Origin: JANLYQ01 sp031365725
GTDB taxonomy: Bacteria > Actinomycetota > Actinomycetes > JACCUZ01
NCBI GenBank assembly: GCA_031365725.1
Contig: JANLYQ010000096.1
Location: 1 to 35,834 of the forward strand
DNA: 35,834 nucleotides
Direction: 5' to 3'
Of the stretch, positions 1 to 9,311 are shown one piece after another. How positions within the stretch are numbered: the stretch's first letter is position 1; each line of letters opens with the position of its first letter. Below the pieces are notes generated by a model. The model was not told where the DNA came from, searched no databases, and was given only the letters and a program-made list of their open reading frames with translations. Position numbers and translations under genes: made by a program.

Positions 1-183
1 TACGTCTTCGCCTACCTCTACGTCGTGTTTGCCGTCGACGCAGTGTTCCTCTTTCCGTGGGCGACGGTGTTCGCAGCACCCGGGTTCGGTGCCACCACGC
101 TGGTCGAGATGGGCGTCTTCATCGCGTTCCTCGCGGTCGGCCTGGTCTATGCCTGGCGCAAGGGGGTGCTGACATGGCAGTAG
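1..183 (+). CDS. nuoA: NADH-quinone oxidoreductase subunit A, C-terminal part
   Basis: The window opens inside this gene; 60 codons precede a TAG stop. The visible part holds two hydrophobic segments separated by a short loop, with an acidic residue in the first (FAVDAVFLFPW) and a Glu before the second (LVEMGVF). This is the usual pattern of the last two membrane helices of NuoA, a small subunit that sits beside NuoH at the junction of the peripheral and membrane arms of complex I. The end overlaps the nuoB start by 10 nt, so the two are translationally coupled. Identification rests on the helix pattern and on the position before nuoB. The first helix and the start lie outside the window. 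Confidence 0.9.
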   Translation, partial: YVFAYLYVVFAVDAVFLFPWATVFAAPGFGATTLVEMGVFIAFLAVGLVYAWRKGVLTWQ

Positions 184-734
184 ACCTCCCGATCCCCTCG
201 GTCGGGCCGCCGCAGGTGGGCGTCCTCCAGCGTCTGGCGCCTGAGCCGATGCGCATCGTGCTCAACTGGGGGCGCCGTTACAGCCTCTGGGTCTTCAACT
301 TCGGGCTGGCCTGCTGCGCGATCGAGTTCATCGCCTCGTCGATGTCCCGGCACGACTTCATCCGGCTCGGTGTCATCCCGTTCGCGCCCGGCCCGCGCCA
401 GGCCGACCTGATGGTCGTCAGCGGCACGGTCACCGACAAGATGGCGCCCGCGATCAAGCGGCTCTACGACCAGATGCCCGAGCCGAAGTACGTCATCTCC
501 TTCGGCGCCTGCTCCAACTCCGGCGGCCCCTACTGGGACTCCTACTGCGTCACCAAGGGTGTCGACCAGATCGTGCCCGTCGACGTCTACGTCCCTGGCT
601 GCCCGCCCCGGCCCGAGGCGCTGCTGCAAGGCATCCTCAAGCTGCAGGAGAAGATCGCCGCCGAGTCGCTCGCCGACCGCTACCGCGCGACGCCCCGGCG
701 CGGACCGGTCACCTCGATCCGGGTCGGGGAGTGA
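174..734 (+). CDS. nuoB: NADH-quinone oxidoreductase subunit B
   Basis: A 186-residue subunit carrying the terminal [4Fe-4S] cluster N2, which hands electrons to quinone. All four expected cysteines are present: the adjacent pair in GLACCAIEF, one in SFGACSNSGG and one in VPGCPPRPEAL. The family signature SGTVTDKMAPAIKRLYDQM is also present. The start is the ATG at 174: the protein matches family length from here and the site overlaps the end of nuoA. An in-frame extension to position 57 would run through nuoA and is not needed. The gene ends at TGA 732-734, overlapping the GTG start of nuoC by 4 nt. Confidence 0.97.
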   Translation: MAVDLPIPSVGPPQVGVLQRLAPEPMRIVLNWGRRYSLWVFNFGLACCAIEFIASSMSRHDFIRLGVIPFAPGPRQADLMVVSGTVTDKMAPAIKRLYDQMPEPKYVISFGACSNSGGPYWDSYCVTKGVDQIVPVDVYVPGCPPRPEALLQGILKLQEKIAAESLADRYRATPRRGPVTSIRVGE

Positions 735-1351
735 CCGTGGGTGCCGCGGCCACCCTCGCCGAGCGTTACGTCGGCAGCAGTGTCGAGTCGTCGTACGGCC
801 AGGACACCCTCGACGTGCCGCCCGAGGTGTGGGTGCAGGTCCTCACTGCTGCCCGCGACGACCTGGGTCTGACCTTCTTCGACTGGCTGACCGCGGTCGA
901 CCAGACCGATGCCGCCGACGCCCCGGGTTTCGACGTGGTCGTGCACCTGTGGTCGGTGGACCGGCATGAGCACCTCGTCGTGCGCACCCGCGTCAGCGAT
1001 GCGCTGCCGACGCTGACCGGTGTCTTCGCCGGCGCGTCGTGGCACGAGCGCGAGACGGCCGAGATGTTCGGGCTCGACTTCGTCGGACACCCGCACCTCG
1101 TGCCGCTGCTGCTGCCGGACGGCTTCGAGGGTCATCCGCTCCGCAAGGACTTCGTGCTCGCCGCGCGGGCCGCCAAGGCCTGGCCGGGCGCCAAGGAGCC
1201 GGGGGAGTCCGACGCCGATGCCACCGGCAAGCACGCCAGTGACAAGCACGCTGCACCAAGTCGTCGGAAGACCCGACCACCCGGCGTGCCTGACCCCGAG
1301 GTGTGGGGTCCGCGCGCCGCGGCCGATGTGGTCGATGGAGCCACCTCGTGA
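731..1351 (+). CDS. nuoC: NADH-quinone oxidoreductase subunit C (30 kDa), unfused
   Basis: A 206-residue peripheral-arm subunit without cofactors. The 30-kDa signature is clear: a TFFDWLTAVD block, then SWHERETAEMFGLDF, then LLLPDGFEGHPLRKDF. After this last motif comes a tail of about 65 residues rich in Ala, Lys, Asp and Pro, containing GVPDPEVWGPR, which I do not recognise as part of a NuoD domain. In most clusters nuoD follows nuoC or is fused to it. Here the stop TGA at 1349-1351 overlaps the GTG of nuoH, so the 49-kDa subunit is missing from the locus. The start GTG at 731 overlaps nuoB. No frameshift or NuoD remnant is visible at the junction. Confidence 0.95.
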   Translation: MTVGAAATLAERYVGSSVESSYGQDTLDVPPEVWVQVLTAARDDLGLTFFDWLTAVDQTDAADAPGFDVVVHLWSVDRHEHLVVRTRVSDALPTLTGVFAGASWHERETAEMFGLDFVGHPHLVPLLLPDGFEGHPLRKDFVLAARAAKAWPGAKEPGESDADATGKHASDKHAAPSRRKTRPPGVPDPEVWGPRAAADVVDGATS

Positions 1352-2325
1352 TCGACGGCGCCGAGGTCCTCGGTGTCGTCGTACGCCTCGTCCTGGTGCT
1401 CGGCGCCTTCCTCACGCTGCCGCTGGTCGTCGGACAGACCGAGCACAAGGCCATGGCCCACATGCAGAGCCGGCTCGGACCGATGTACGCCGGTGGGTTT
1501 CACGGGTGGGCTCAGCTGGTGGCCGACGGGGTGAAGTTCGCGCAGAAGGAGGACATCGTCCCCGCGGCTGCCGACCGCACGGTCTTCAAGCTGGCTCCCG
1601 CGGTCGCGCTGATCCCCTACCTCGTGGTGATGGTCGCGATCCCGCTCGCGCCCGGGCGGGTGGCGCAGCGGCTGGACGCCGGCCTCGTCTTCGTCGTCGC
1701 CGTGATGGGTGTGGGTGTGCTCGGCTCCCTGATGGCCGGCTGGGCCAGCGCCAACAAGTTCTCGTTGCTCGGCGGGCTGCGGTCGGCCGCCCAGCTGATG
1801 GCTTACGAGCTGCCGTTCCTGCTGGCCGCCGCCTCCGCAGCGATGGCCGCCGGCACCGTGTCGCTGTCCGGCATCGTCCAGGCCTGGGAGCCGTGGTGGC
1901 TGCTCTGGCAGGCACCCGGCGCGGTCGTGTTCTTCGTGGCGGGGCTGGCCGAGCTGCAGCGGCCGCCGTTCGACATGCCGGTCGCCGACTCCGAGATCAT
2001 CTTCGGTGCTTACACGGAGTACACCGGTCTGCGGTTCGCCCTGTTCCTCCTCGCCGAGTACGCCGGCATCGTCGTGCTCTGCGCCCTCACCACGGTGCTG
2101 TTCCTCGGCGGGTGGCAGGGGCCGTTCGCCACCGCGCTCGGCGGGGCACCCGGCATCGTGTGGACGTTGGCCAAGACCTTCCTGCTGGCCTTCGTCGTGA
2201 TCTGGCTGCGGGTGTCCTACCCGCGGCTGCGCGAGGACCAGCTGCAGCGGCTGGCGTGGCAGGGTCTGGTACCGGTCGCCCTCGCGCAGCTCGCCCTGAC
2301 CGGTGTGGTGGCGGTAGCCCGATGA
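1348..2325 (+). CDS. nuoH: NADH-quinone oxidoreductase subunit H, divergent quinone loop
   Basis: A 325-residue polytopic subunit with about eight or nine hydrophobic segments; it forms the quinone channel base in complex I. Family blocks are EHKAMAHMQSRLGP, VADGVKFAQKEDI and RPPFDMPVADSEI followed by TEYTGLRFALFLLAEY. The start GTG at 1348 overlaps the nuoC stop; an in-frame ATG at 1303 lies deep inside nuoC and is rejected. Two normally conserved stretches differ from what I recall of the family. The usual RIGPNRVGP is here RLGPMYAGG, and the usual PFDLPEAESEL is here PFDMPVADSEI, which replaces one acidic residue of the quinone-proximal cluster with Val and another Glu with Asp. Confidence 0.95.
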   Translation: MIDGAEVLGVVVRLVLVLGAFLTLPLVVGQTEHKAMAHMQSRLGPMYAGGFHGWAQLVADGVKFAQKEDIVPAAADRTVFKLAPAVALIPYLVVMVAIPLAPGRVAQRLDAGLVFVVAVMGVGVLGSLMAGWASANKFSLLGGLRSAAQLMAYELPFLLAAASAAMAAGTVSLSGIVQAWEPWWLLWQAPGAVVFFVAGLAELQRPPFDMPVADSEIIFGAYTEYTGLRFALFLLAEYAGIVVLCALTTVLFLGGWQGPFATALGGAPGIVWTLAKTFLLAFVVIWLRVSYPRLREDQLQRLAWQGLVPVALAQLALTGVVAVAR

Positions 2326-2338
2326 GAGGACGTCTGTC

Positions 2339-2857
2339 GTGAGCATCCCCGGTGCGGGTCTGGTCAAGGGGCTTGCCGTGACGCTGCGCACCATGGGGCG
2401 CCGCTCGGTCACCCAGCAGTATCCCGACGTCAAGCCCGAGCTGCCGCCGCGCAGCCGCGGGGTGATCGCGCTGCTCGCCGAGAACTGCACGGTCTGCATG
2501 CTCTGCGCCCGCGAGTGCCCCGACTGGTGCATCTACATCGACTCGCACAAGGAGACGATCCCGGCGCCCCCCGGTGGCCGTGAGCGGCAGCGCAACGTCC
2601 TCGAGCGCTTCGACATCGACTTCTCCCTGTGCATGTACTGCGGCATCTGCATCGAGGTGTGCCCGTTCGACGCGTTGTTCTGGTCGCCCGAGTTCGAGTA
2701 CGCCGAGCTCGACATCCGCGACCTCACCCACGGCAAGGAACGCCTCGGCCAGTGGATGGACACCGTGCCCGCACCGCCCGCGCACGACGAGCGCGGCGCG
2801 CGCCCCAAGGAGCTCGACGCGGCGCAGAAGGCCGCGGCCAAGGCCCTCGAGCGGTGA
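2339..2857 (+). CDS. nuoI: NADH-quinone oxidoreductase subunit I (two [4Fe-4S])
   Basis: A 172-residue ferredoxin-type subunit carrying clusters N6a and N6b, passing electrons to NuoB. Both cysteine motifs are intact: CTVCMLCARECP (about residue 50) and CMYCGICIEVCPFDALFW (about residue 100). The C-terminus is a charged tail rich in Ala and Lys. The start is GTG at 2339, 13 nt after the nuoH stop, with a purine-rich GAGAGGA at 2324-2330 as ribosome site. This is the only nuo junction in the window without overlap. The gene end overlaps nuoJ by 4 nt. Together with NuoB this shows that the peripheral Fe-S chain nearest the membrane is kept although NuoEFG are not encoded here. Confidence 0.96.
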   Translation: MSIPGAGLVKGLAVTLRTMGRRSVTQQYPDVKPELPPRSRGVIALLAENCTVCMLCARECPDWCIYIDSHKETIPAPPGGRERQRNVLERFDIDFSLCMYCGICIEVCPFDALFWSPEFEYAELDIRDLTHGKERLGQWMDTVPAPPAHDERGARPKELDAAQKAAAKALER

Positions 2858-3375
2858 ATGTGGTCGAGGTGCTGTTCGGGTTGCTCGGTGTGGTGGCTCT
2901 GGGTTCGGCCCTGCTGGTGGTGACGACTCGTCAGCTGGTGCATGCCGCTCTGTGGCTCGTCGTGGCTCTGGGTGCTATCGCCGGCTGCTACCTGTTGCTG
3001 TCGGCTGAGTTCGTCGCCTGGGTGCAGGTCCTCATCTACGTCGGCGCTGTCGTCGTCCTGCTTCTCTTCGGCCTCATGCTGACCCGAGCACCCATCGGGG
3101 TGTCCACCGACCTCGACGGGCCGCCGCTGCAGAAGGTGGCTGCGGCCGTCGTGGCGCTCGGGCTGACGGCGTTGCTCGGGGTCGCGTCGGTCGAGGCGTT
3201 CCGTGGTGACCACATCGGTCTCGCGCACACCGGCCGCGGCTCGACCGCCGCCACCGGTTCTGCGGTCTTCCGGGTCTGGGTGCTGCCCTTCGAGGTCCTC
3301 TCGGTGCTGCTGCTCGCTGCCCTTGTCGGCGCAATCGTGCTCTCCCGCCGCGACATCGGCGAGGACGACCGCTGA
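2854..3375 (+). CDS. nuoJ: NADH-quinone oxidoreductase subunit J
   Basis: A 173-residue membrane subunit with about five hydrophobic helices. The family signature around helix 3 is present (EFVAWVQVLIYVGAVVVLLLF), including the glycine of the pi-bulge region. The start GTG at 2854 overlaps the nuoI TGA by 4 nt. An in-frame ATG at 2629 would put 75 arginine-rich residues, read out of frame from nuoI, in front of the first helix, so it is rejected. The last segment ends in SRRDIGEDDR. The TGA shares one base with the ATG of nuoK. Confidence 0.94.
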   Translation: MNVVEVLFGLLGVVALGSALLVVTTRQLVHAALWLVVALGAIAGCYLLLSAEFVAWVQVLIYVGAVVVLLLFGLMLTRAPIGVSTDLDGPPLQKVAAAVVALGLTALLGVASVEAFRGDHIGLAHTGRGSTAATGSAVFRVWVLPFEVLSVLLLAALVGAIVLSRRDIGEDDR

Positions 3376-3685
3376 TGCCGCTGCTCATGCCGGTGCTGCT
3401 GGCGACCGGACTCTTCGGCATCGGGGTCTACGGCGTCCTCGCGCGACGCAACGCGATCCTCGTGCTGATGTCGGTCGAGCTGATGCTCAACGCCGTCAAC
3501 ATCGACCTGGTCGCCTTCGACATGTGGTGGCGCGACCGGCTGCTTGCCGGCCAGGTGTTCACCTTGTTCGTCATCACCATCGCCGCCGCCGAGGTCGGGC
3601 TCGGCCTCGCCATCGTGCTGCTCGTCTTCCGCAACCGGGAGACCACCAGCCTCGACGAGCTCACCGAGCTGCGCGAGACGGTGCC

Positions 3686-3689
<4 letters not shown>
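3375..3689 (+). CDS. nuoK: NADH-quinone oxidoreductase subunit K
   Basis: A 104-residue, three-helix membrane subunit related to MrpC antiporter subunits. The two membrane glutamates expected for proton transfer are visible, in SVELMLNAVNIDLVAF (helix 2) and TIAAAEVGLGLAIVLLVF (helix 3). The length matches the family (about 100). The ATG start shares its A with the nuoJ stop codon, and the TGA end overlaps the nuoL GTG, so expression is coupled on both sides. Confidence 0.96.
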
Positions 3690-5493
<1,804 letters not shown>

Positions 5494-5497
<4 letters not shown>

Positions 5498-6993
5498 GTC
5501 ACTGGCTGATCCCGCTGCTGCTGGCGGTCCCGCTGCTCGGGGCCGTGGCGCTGCTCGTGCTGCCAGGTGCGGTCGCTGAACACGTCGCCACCCGCCTCGG
5601 TGTCGTCGTCAGCGCCGCGACGCTGGCACTCTCCGCAGTCGTTGCCGCGACCGCTCCAAGCACCAACGTGTCCTGGGTCCCCGAGCTCGGCATCCGCTTC
5701 CACCTCGGCACCGACGGCATCTCCTCGCCGCTGCTTCTGCTGACCGCATTCCTCACCCTGCTGTGCACGGTCCTGCTGCTGCGGGTGCAGCCCGAGGCGC
5801 TGCGCCTGCCGGCGCTGGTCGGTGTCGTGCTGCTGCTCGAGGTCGGCATGCTCGGCACGTTCGTGGCCCAGGACCTGTTGCTGTTCTTCGTGTTCTTCGA
5901 GGTCGTGCTCGCGCCGATGTGGTTCCTCATCGCGGTCTGGGGTGACGACAAGGTCCCCGGCGGTCGGGTGCGCGCGGCCAACATCTTCATCCTCTACACC
6001 CTGCTCGGCAGCGCGGTCATGCTGCTCGGCATCCTGCTGATCGGTCTGCGCGCCGGCACCTTCGACATGGTCGCGCTCACCGCGCGCGCCGGCAGCGGGC
6101 TCGGTCACAGCACCCAGCTGCTCGCCTTCGCTGCCCTCGCGATCGGGTTCGCCATCAAGACCCCGATGTGGCCGCTGCACTCCTGGCTGCCCGGTGCGCA
6201 CACCGCAGCCCCCACTGTCGGGTCCGTCCTGCTGGCCGGCGTACTCCTCAAGATGGGCACCTACGGTCTCGTCCGCATCGCGCTGCCGATGGTGCCGCAG
6301 GGCGCGCACACGTTCGCGCCGTTCCTGGGCGCGCTCGCCGTTGCCGGCATCGTCTACGGCGCGCTTGCCTGCCTGGCTCAGCGCGACCTCAAGCGGCTCA
6401 TCGCGTTCTCCAGTGTCGGGCACATGGGCTTCGTGCTGCTCGGCATCTCCACCCTCACGCCGGTCGGGGTCAACGGCGCGCTCTACGCCAACCTCGCGCA
6501 CGGGCTCATCACCGGCCTGCTGTTCTTCCTGGTCGGCGCCATCAAGGACCGGCACCACACCGCCGACCTCGAGCTGCTCGGCGGCGGCCTCTACCAGCGC
6601 ATGCCGCGCCTCGGAGCCTTGCTGGCCTTCGCGGCGGTCGCCAGCGTCGGGCTGCCCGGCCTGGCCGGCTTCTGGGGCGAGATGCTCAGCCTGTACGGCG
6701 CCTTCGACCCCGGGGCCGACCTGTCCCGCGGCTACTACCTCGTGCTCATGACCATCGCCGGCACCGGTGTCGTGCTCACCACGCTGTACTTCGTGAACGT
6801 CCTGCGCCGGGTCGCCCAGGGCACGTCGTTCCAGGTGTGGCGCGACGCGGTGCTCCTGCGCGACGCGACCACGCACGAGCTCGTGGTCTGGTCGCCCGTC
6901 GTCGTCCTCGTCGTGGCGCTCGGTCTGTGGCCCGGCTGGTTGCTCAGTGCGTCCGACCCCGTCGTCCGACGTTTGCTCGGGATGTCGGGATGA
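5494..6993 (+). CDS. nuoM: NADH-quinone oxidoreductase subunit M
   Basis: A 499-residue antiporter-like proton-pumping subunit with about 14 helices. Diagnostic stretches are FFVFFEVVLAPMWFLI with the channel Glu, FAIKTPMWPLHSWLPGAH with the conserved Lys, and the helix after it, APTVGSVLLAGVLLKMGTYG. SSVGHMGFVLLG follows the conserved Lys of a later helix. The start GTG at 5494 overlaps the nuoL TGA by 4 nt; the ATG end overlap with nuoN is also 4 nt (ATGA). There is no sign of truncation. Confidence 0.97.
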
Positions 6994-8477
6994 GCACTCT
7001 CACCACAGGTGTCCAGTCCGTCGACTACACCGCGATCGCCGCCCCGCTGATCGTCGCCGGCCTCGCCCTGCTCCTCCTGCTGCTCGACGCGTTCCTGCCC
7101 CCAGCCCGTCGTCAGGTGACCGGTGTCCTCGCTGCGCTCGGCCTGGTCGGGGCCGCAGCCACCCTCGTGCCGCTGGTCGGCGACCGGCGGCAGACGTTCT
7201 GCGTGCCAGGCAAGGGACTCGTCCTCCCGGCCTGCTCCTACGCCGTCGACGACCTGACGCTGGTGTTCCAGGCGCTCGTCCTCGCCGGTGCCCTGGTCGT
7301 CGTGCTGCTCTCGCTCGACACCGTGCGCCTCAGCCGCATCCCACCGGGGGAGTACTGGTTCCTGTTGCTCGCCTCGGTCTCCGGCGCGCTCACCCTTGCC
7401 GCGAGCCGCGACATCCTGACGCTGGTCGTCAGCCTCGAGGTCGTGTCGCTGCCCGCCTTCGCCCTGGTCGCCCTGCGCCGCTTCGACGGCCGTGCCAGTG
7501 AGGCCGCCCTCAAGCTCTTCCTCGTCTCCGTCGTGTCCACCGCCGTGATGCTGTTCGGCCTCGCCCTCGTCTACGGCGTGACGGGCGCGGTGCACCTCGA
7601 CCGCATCGCCACGGCACTGGACGCCGGTGGCCGCCGCGACACGATCCTGGTGCTCGGAGTGCTGCTGGCCATCGCAGGCTTCGGGTTCAAGGTCGCCGCG
7701 GTGCCGTTCCACTTCTGGGCGCCGGACACCTATGAGGGCGCGCCGGTGCCGGTCGCTGCCTACCTGTCGGTGGTGTCGAAGGCCGCCGGGTTCGTCGGGC
7801 TCGCTCTGCTGCTGACCCGCGGCTTCGCGCCGTACGCCGACATCTGGGGTCCTACCCTTGCCGTCCTCGCTGCCCTCACGATGACCGTCGGCAACCTCGC
7901 GGCACTTCGCCAGACCCGCGCGGTCCGCCTGCTCGCCTGGTCGTCGGTCGCTCAGTCCGGCTACATGCTGGTGCCGCTCGGCGCAGCCGGTGTCGGGCAT
8001 GTGGACGACGTCCTGCCGGCCACCGTCGCCTACGTCCTGGCCTATGCGGTCATGAACCTCGGTGCGTTCGCGGTCGTCACCCTCGTCGGTCGCCACCGCC
8101 CGGCCAACACCCTCGAGGACTACCGCGGCCTGATGCGCACCGAGCCGCTGACCGCTGCGGCTCTCGCCTTCGCCCTCGCCTGTCTCGCCGGGCTGCCACC
8201 GGGCCTGCTCGGACTGTTCGCCAAGGTCGTCGTCTTCCGGGCACCCGTCGACCGGGGCGTCGGCTGGCTCGCGGTCGTGATGGCCGTCAACGTCGCGCTC
8301 GGCCTCTTCTACTACCTGGCCTGGGCAGCCCGGCTCTTCACCCGCCCCGAGTCCGCCCGCCGCCCCCCGTCGTACCGCATCTCCTGGTCCGACGGGCTCG
8401 CCATCGGCATCACCCTCGGCGCGGCGCTGTGGTTCTCCGTGGCGCCCGGTGTGCTCCTGCGCTGGCCGGGTCACTAG
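6990..8477 (+). CDS. nuoN: NADH-quinone oxidoreductase subunit N
   Basis: A 495-residue antiporter-like subunit, next to NuoK and NuoM in the membrane arm. Signatures are VVSLEVVSLPAFALVAL with the channel Glu and GFKVAAVPFHFWAPDTYEGA with the conserved Lys and the typical PFHxWxPD box. WSSVAQSGYMLVPLG comes later. The ATG at 6990 overlaps the nuoM TGA. This is the last gene of the operon; a 99-nt gap follows, without an obvious hairpin terminator, before the next gene on the same strand. Confidence 0.97.
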   Translation: MSTLTTGVQSVDYTAIAAPLIVAGLALLLLLLDAFLPPARRQVTGVLAALGLVGAAATLVPLVGDRRQTFCVPGKGLVLPACSYAVDDLTLVFQALVLAGALVVVLLSLDTVRLSRIPPGEYWFLLLASVSGALTLAASRDILTLVVSLEVVSLPAFALVALRRFDGRASEAALKLFLVSVVSTAVMLFGLALVYGVTGAVHLDRIATALDAGGRRDTILVLGVLLAIAGFGFKVAAVPFHFWAPDTYEGAPVPVAAYLSVVSKAAGFVGLALLLTRGFAPYADIWGPTLAVLAALTMTVGNLAALRQTRAVRLLAWSSVAQSGYMLVPLGAAGVGHVDDVLPATVAYVLAYAVMNLGAFAVVTLVGRHRPANTLEDYRGLMRTEPLTAAALAFALACLAGLPPGLLGLFAKVVVFRAPVDRGVGWLAVVMAVNVALGLFYYLAWAARLFTRPESARRPPSYRISWSDGLAIGITLGAALWFSVAPGVLLRWPGH

Positions 8478-8576
8478 CCGTCAACGCCGGTCACATCGCG
8501 TAGTTCAGCCCTCACGACCCGAGCCCCCGGTCTACCGTCAAGGGAAACGTCGTCACCACACCTCGGGGGAATCGAG

Positions 8577-9311
8577 ATGGGATACCGTCACGCACGACGG
8601 CTGCTGACCGCGGGCCTTCTGGTCGCCTTGCTGCCGGCCGGGCTCACCGCCGCCCAGGCTTCCACACCCGCACTGAACGTTCTTGCCGACTGGCAGCTGA
8701 ACGAGGCCCCCGGCGCGACGGTCATGCAGGACAGCAGCGGCAACGGCATCACCGGTGTCATCGGCAGCGCGGTGCACACTGGATTCACCGCGGCCGGAGT
8801 GACCGGCTACCGCTGGGACTTCACGTCGCCGACCGCGCCACCGCCCAAGCCGGAGCGACTGGTCAAGGCGACCAGCACCCGGCTCAACCCGGGCAGCAAG
8901 GACTTCGCCATCTCCTTCCGCTACCGCACGACCAACCCCTTCGGCAACATCGTGCAGAAGGGTCAGGCCACCACGTCCGGCGGCCAGATCAAGTTCGAGC
9001 TGCCGGGCGGCAAGGTCACCTGCCTGGTCCGTGGCCTCGCCGGCAAGCGCGCGGTGACGACGCTCAACACCTATCGTGACGGCATCTGGCACACGGTCCG
9101 CTGTGTGCGCACGGTGGCCGGGCTCACGATGACCGTCACCGACGACGTCGGCACTGTTCTCGAGACCCGCAAGATCGCCGGTCCCACCGGCGACCTCACG
9201 AACAGGTACCCGATCTCCATCGCCGGCAAGACCAACTGCGACCAGGCGTCGATCACCTGCGACTACTTCAGCGGCGACATCGACTGGGTGCGCGTGGAGA
9301 TGGCGCCCTAG
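8577..9311 (+). CDS. secreted LamG-like (concanavalin A-fold) protein
   Basis: A 244-residue exported protein of unknown substrate. The N-terminus is a classical signal peptide: RHARR, a hydrophobic core of about 16 residues, and a probable cleavage after AAQA. The mature part reads as a single LamG/ConA-like jelly-roll. It has the opening DWQLNE, then QDSSGNGITG, the central DFAISFRYRTT, GIWHTVRCVRT, and a closing SGDIDWVRVEM. Four cysteines in the second half could form disulfides. The start ATG at 8577 follows GGGGGA with normal spacing. The stop lies in CTAG, shared with the stop of the convergent membrane protein. Such domains usually bind carbohydrate or protein; no catalytic domain is attached, so a binding role is only an inference. 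Confidence 0.8.
   Translation: MGYRHARRLLTAGLLVALLPAGLTAAQASTPALNVLADWQLNEAPGATVMQDSSGNGITGVIGSAVHTGFTAAGVTGYRWDFTSPTAPPPKPERLVKATSTRLNPGSKDFAISFRYRTTNPFGNIVQKGQATTSGGQIKFELPGGKVTCLVRGLAGKRAVTTLNTYRDGIWHTVRCVRTVAGLTMTVTDDVGTVLETRKIAGPTGDLTNRYPISIAGKTNCDQASITCDYFSGDIDWVRVEMAP

Noticed and set aside
1348..1351. Possible frameshifted or hidden nuoD between nuoC and nuoH
   Set aside because: There is no space: the nuoC stop overlaps the nuoH start, and no 49-kDa motif is found in any frame nearby.
8478..8576. Promoter in the nuoN to LamG gap
   Set aside because: TACCGT at 8533 resembles a -10 box but the nearest -35-like TTCAGC is spaced by 23 nt, too far to support.
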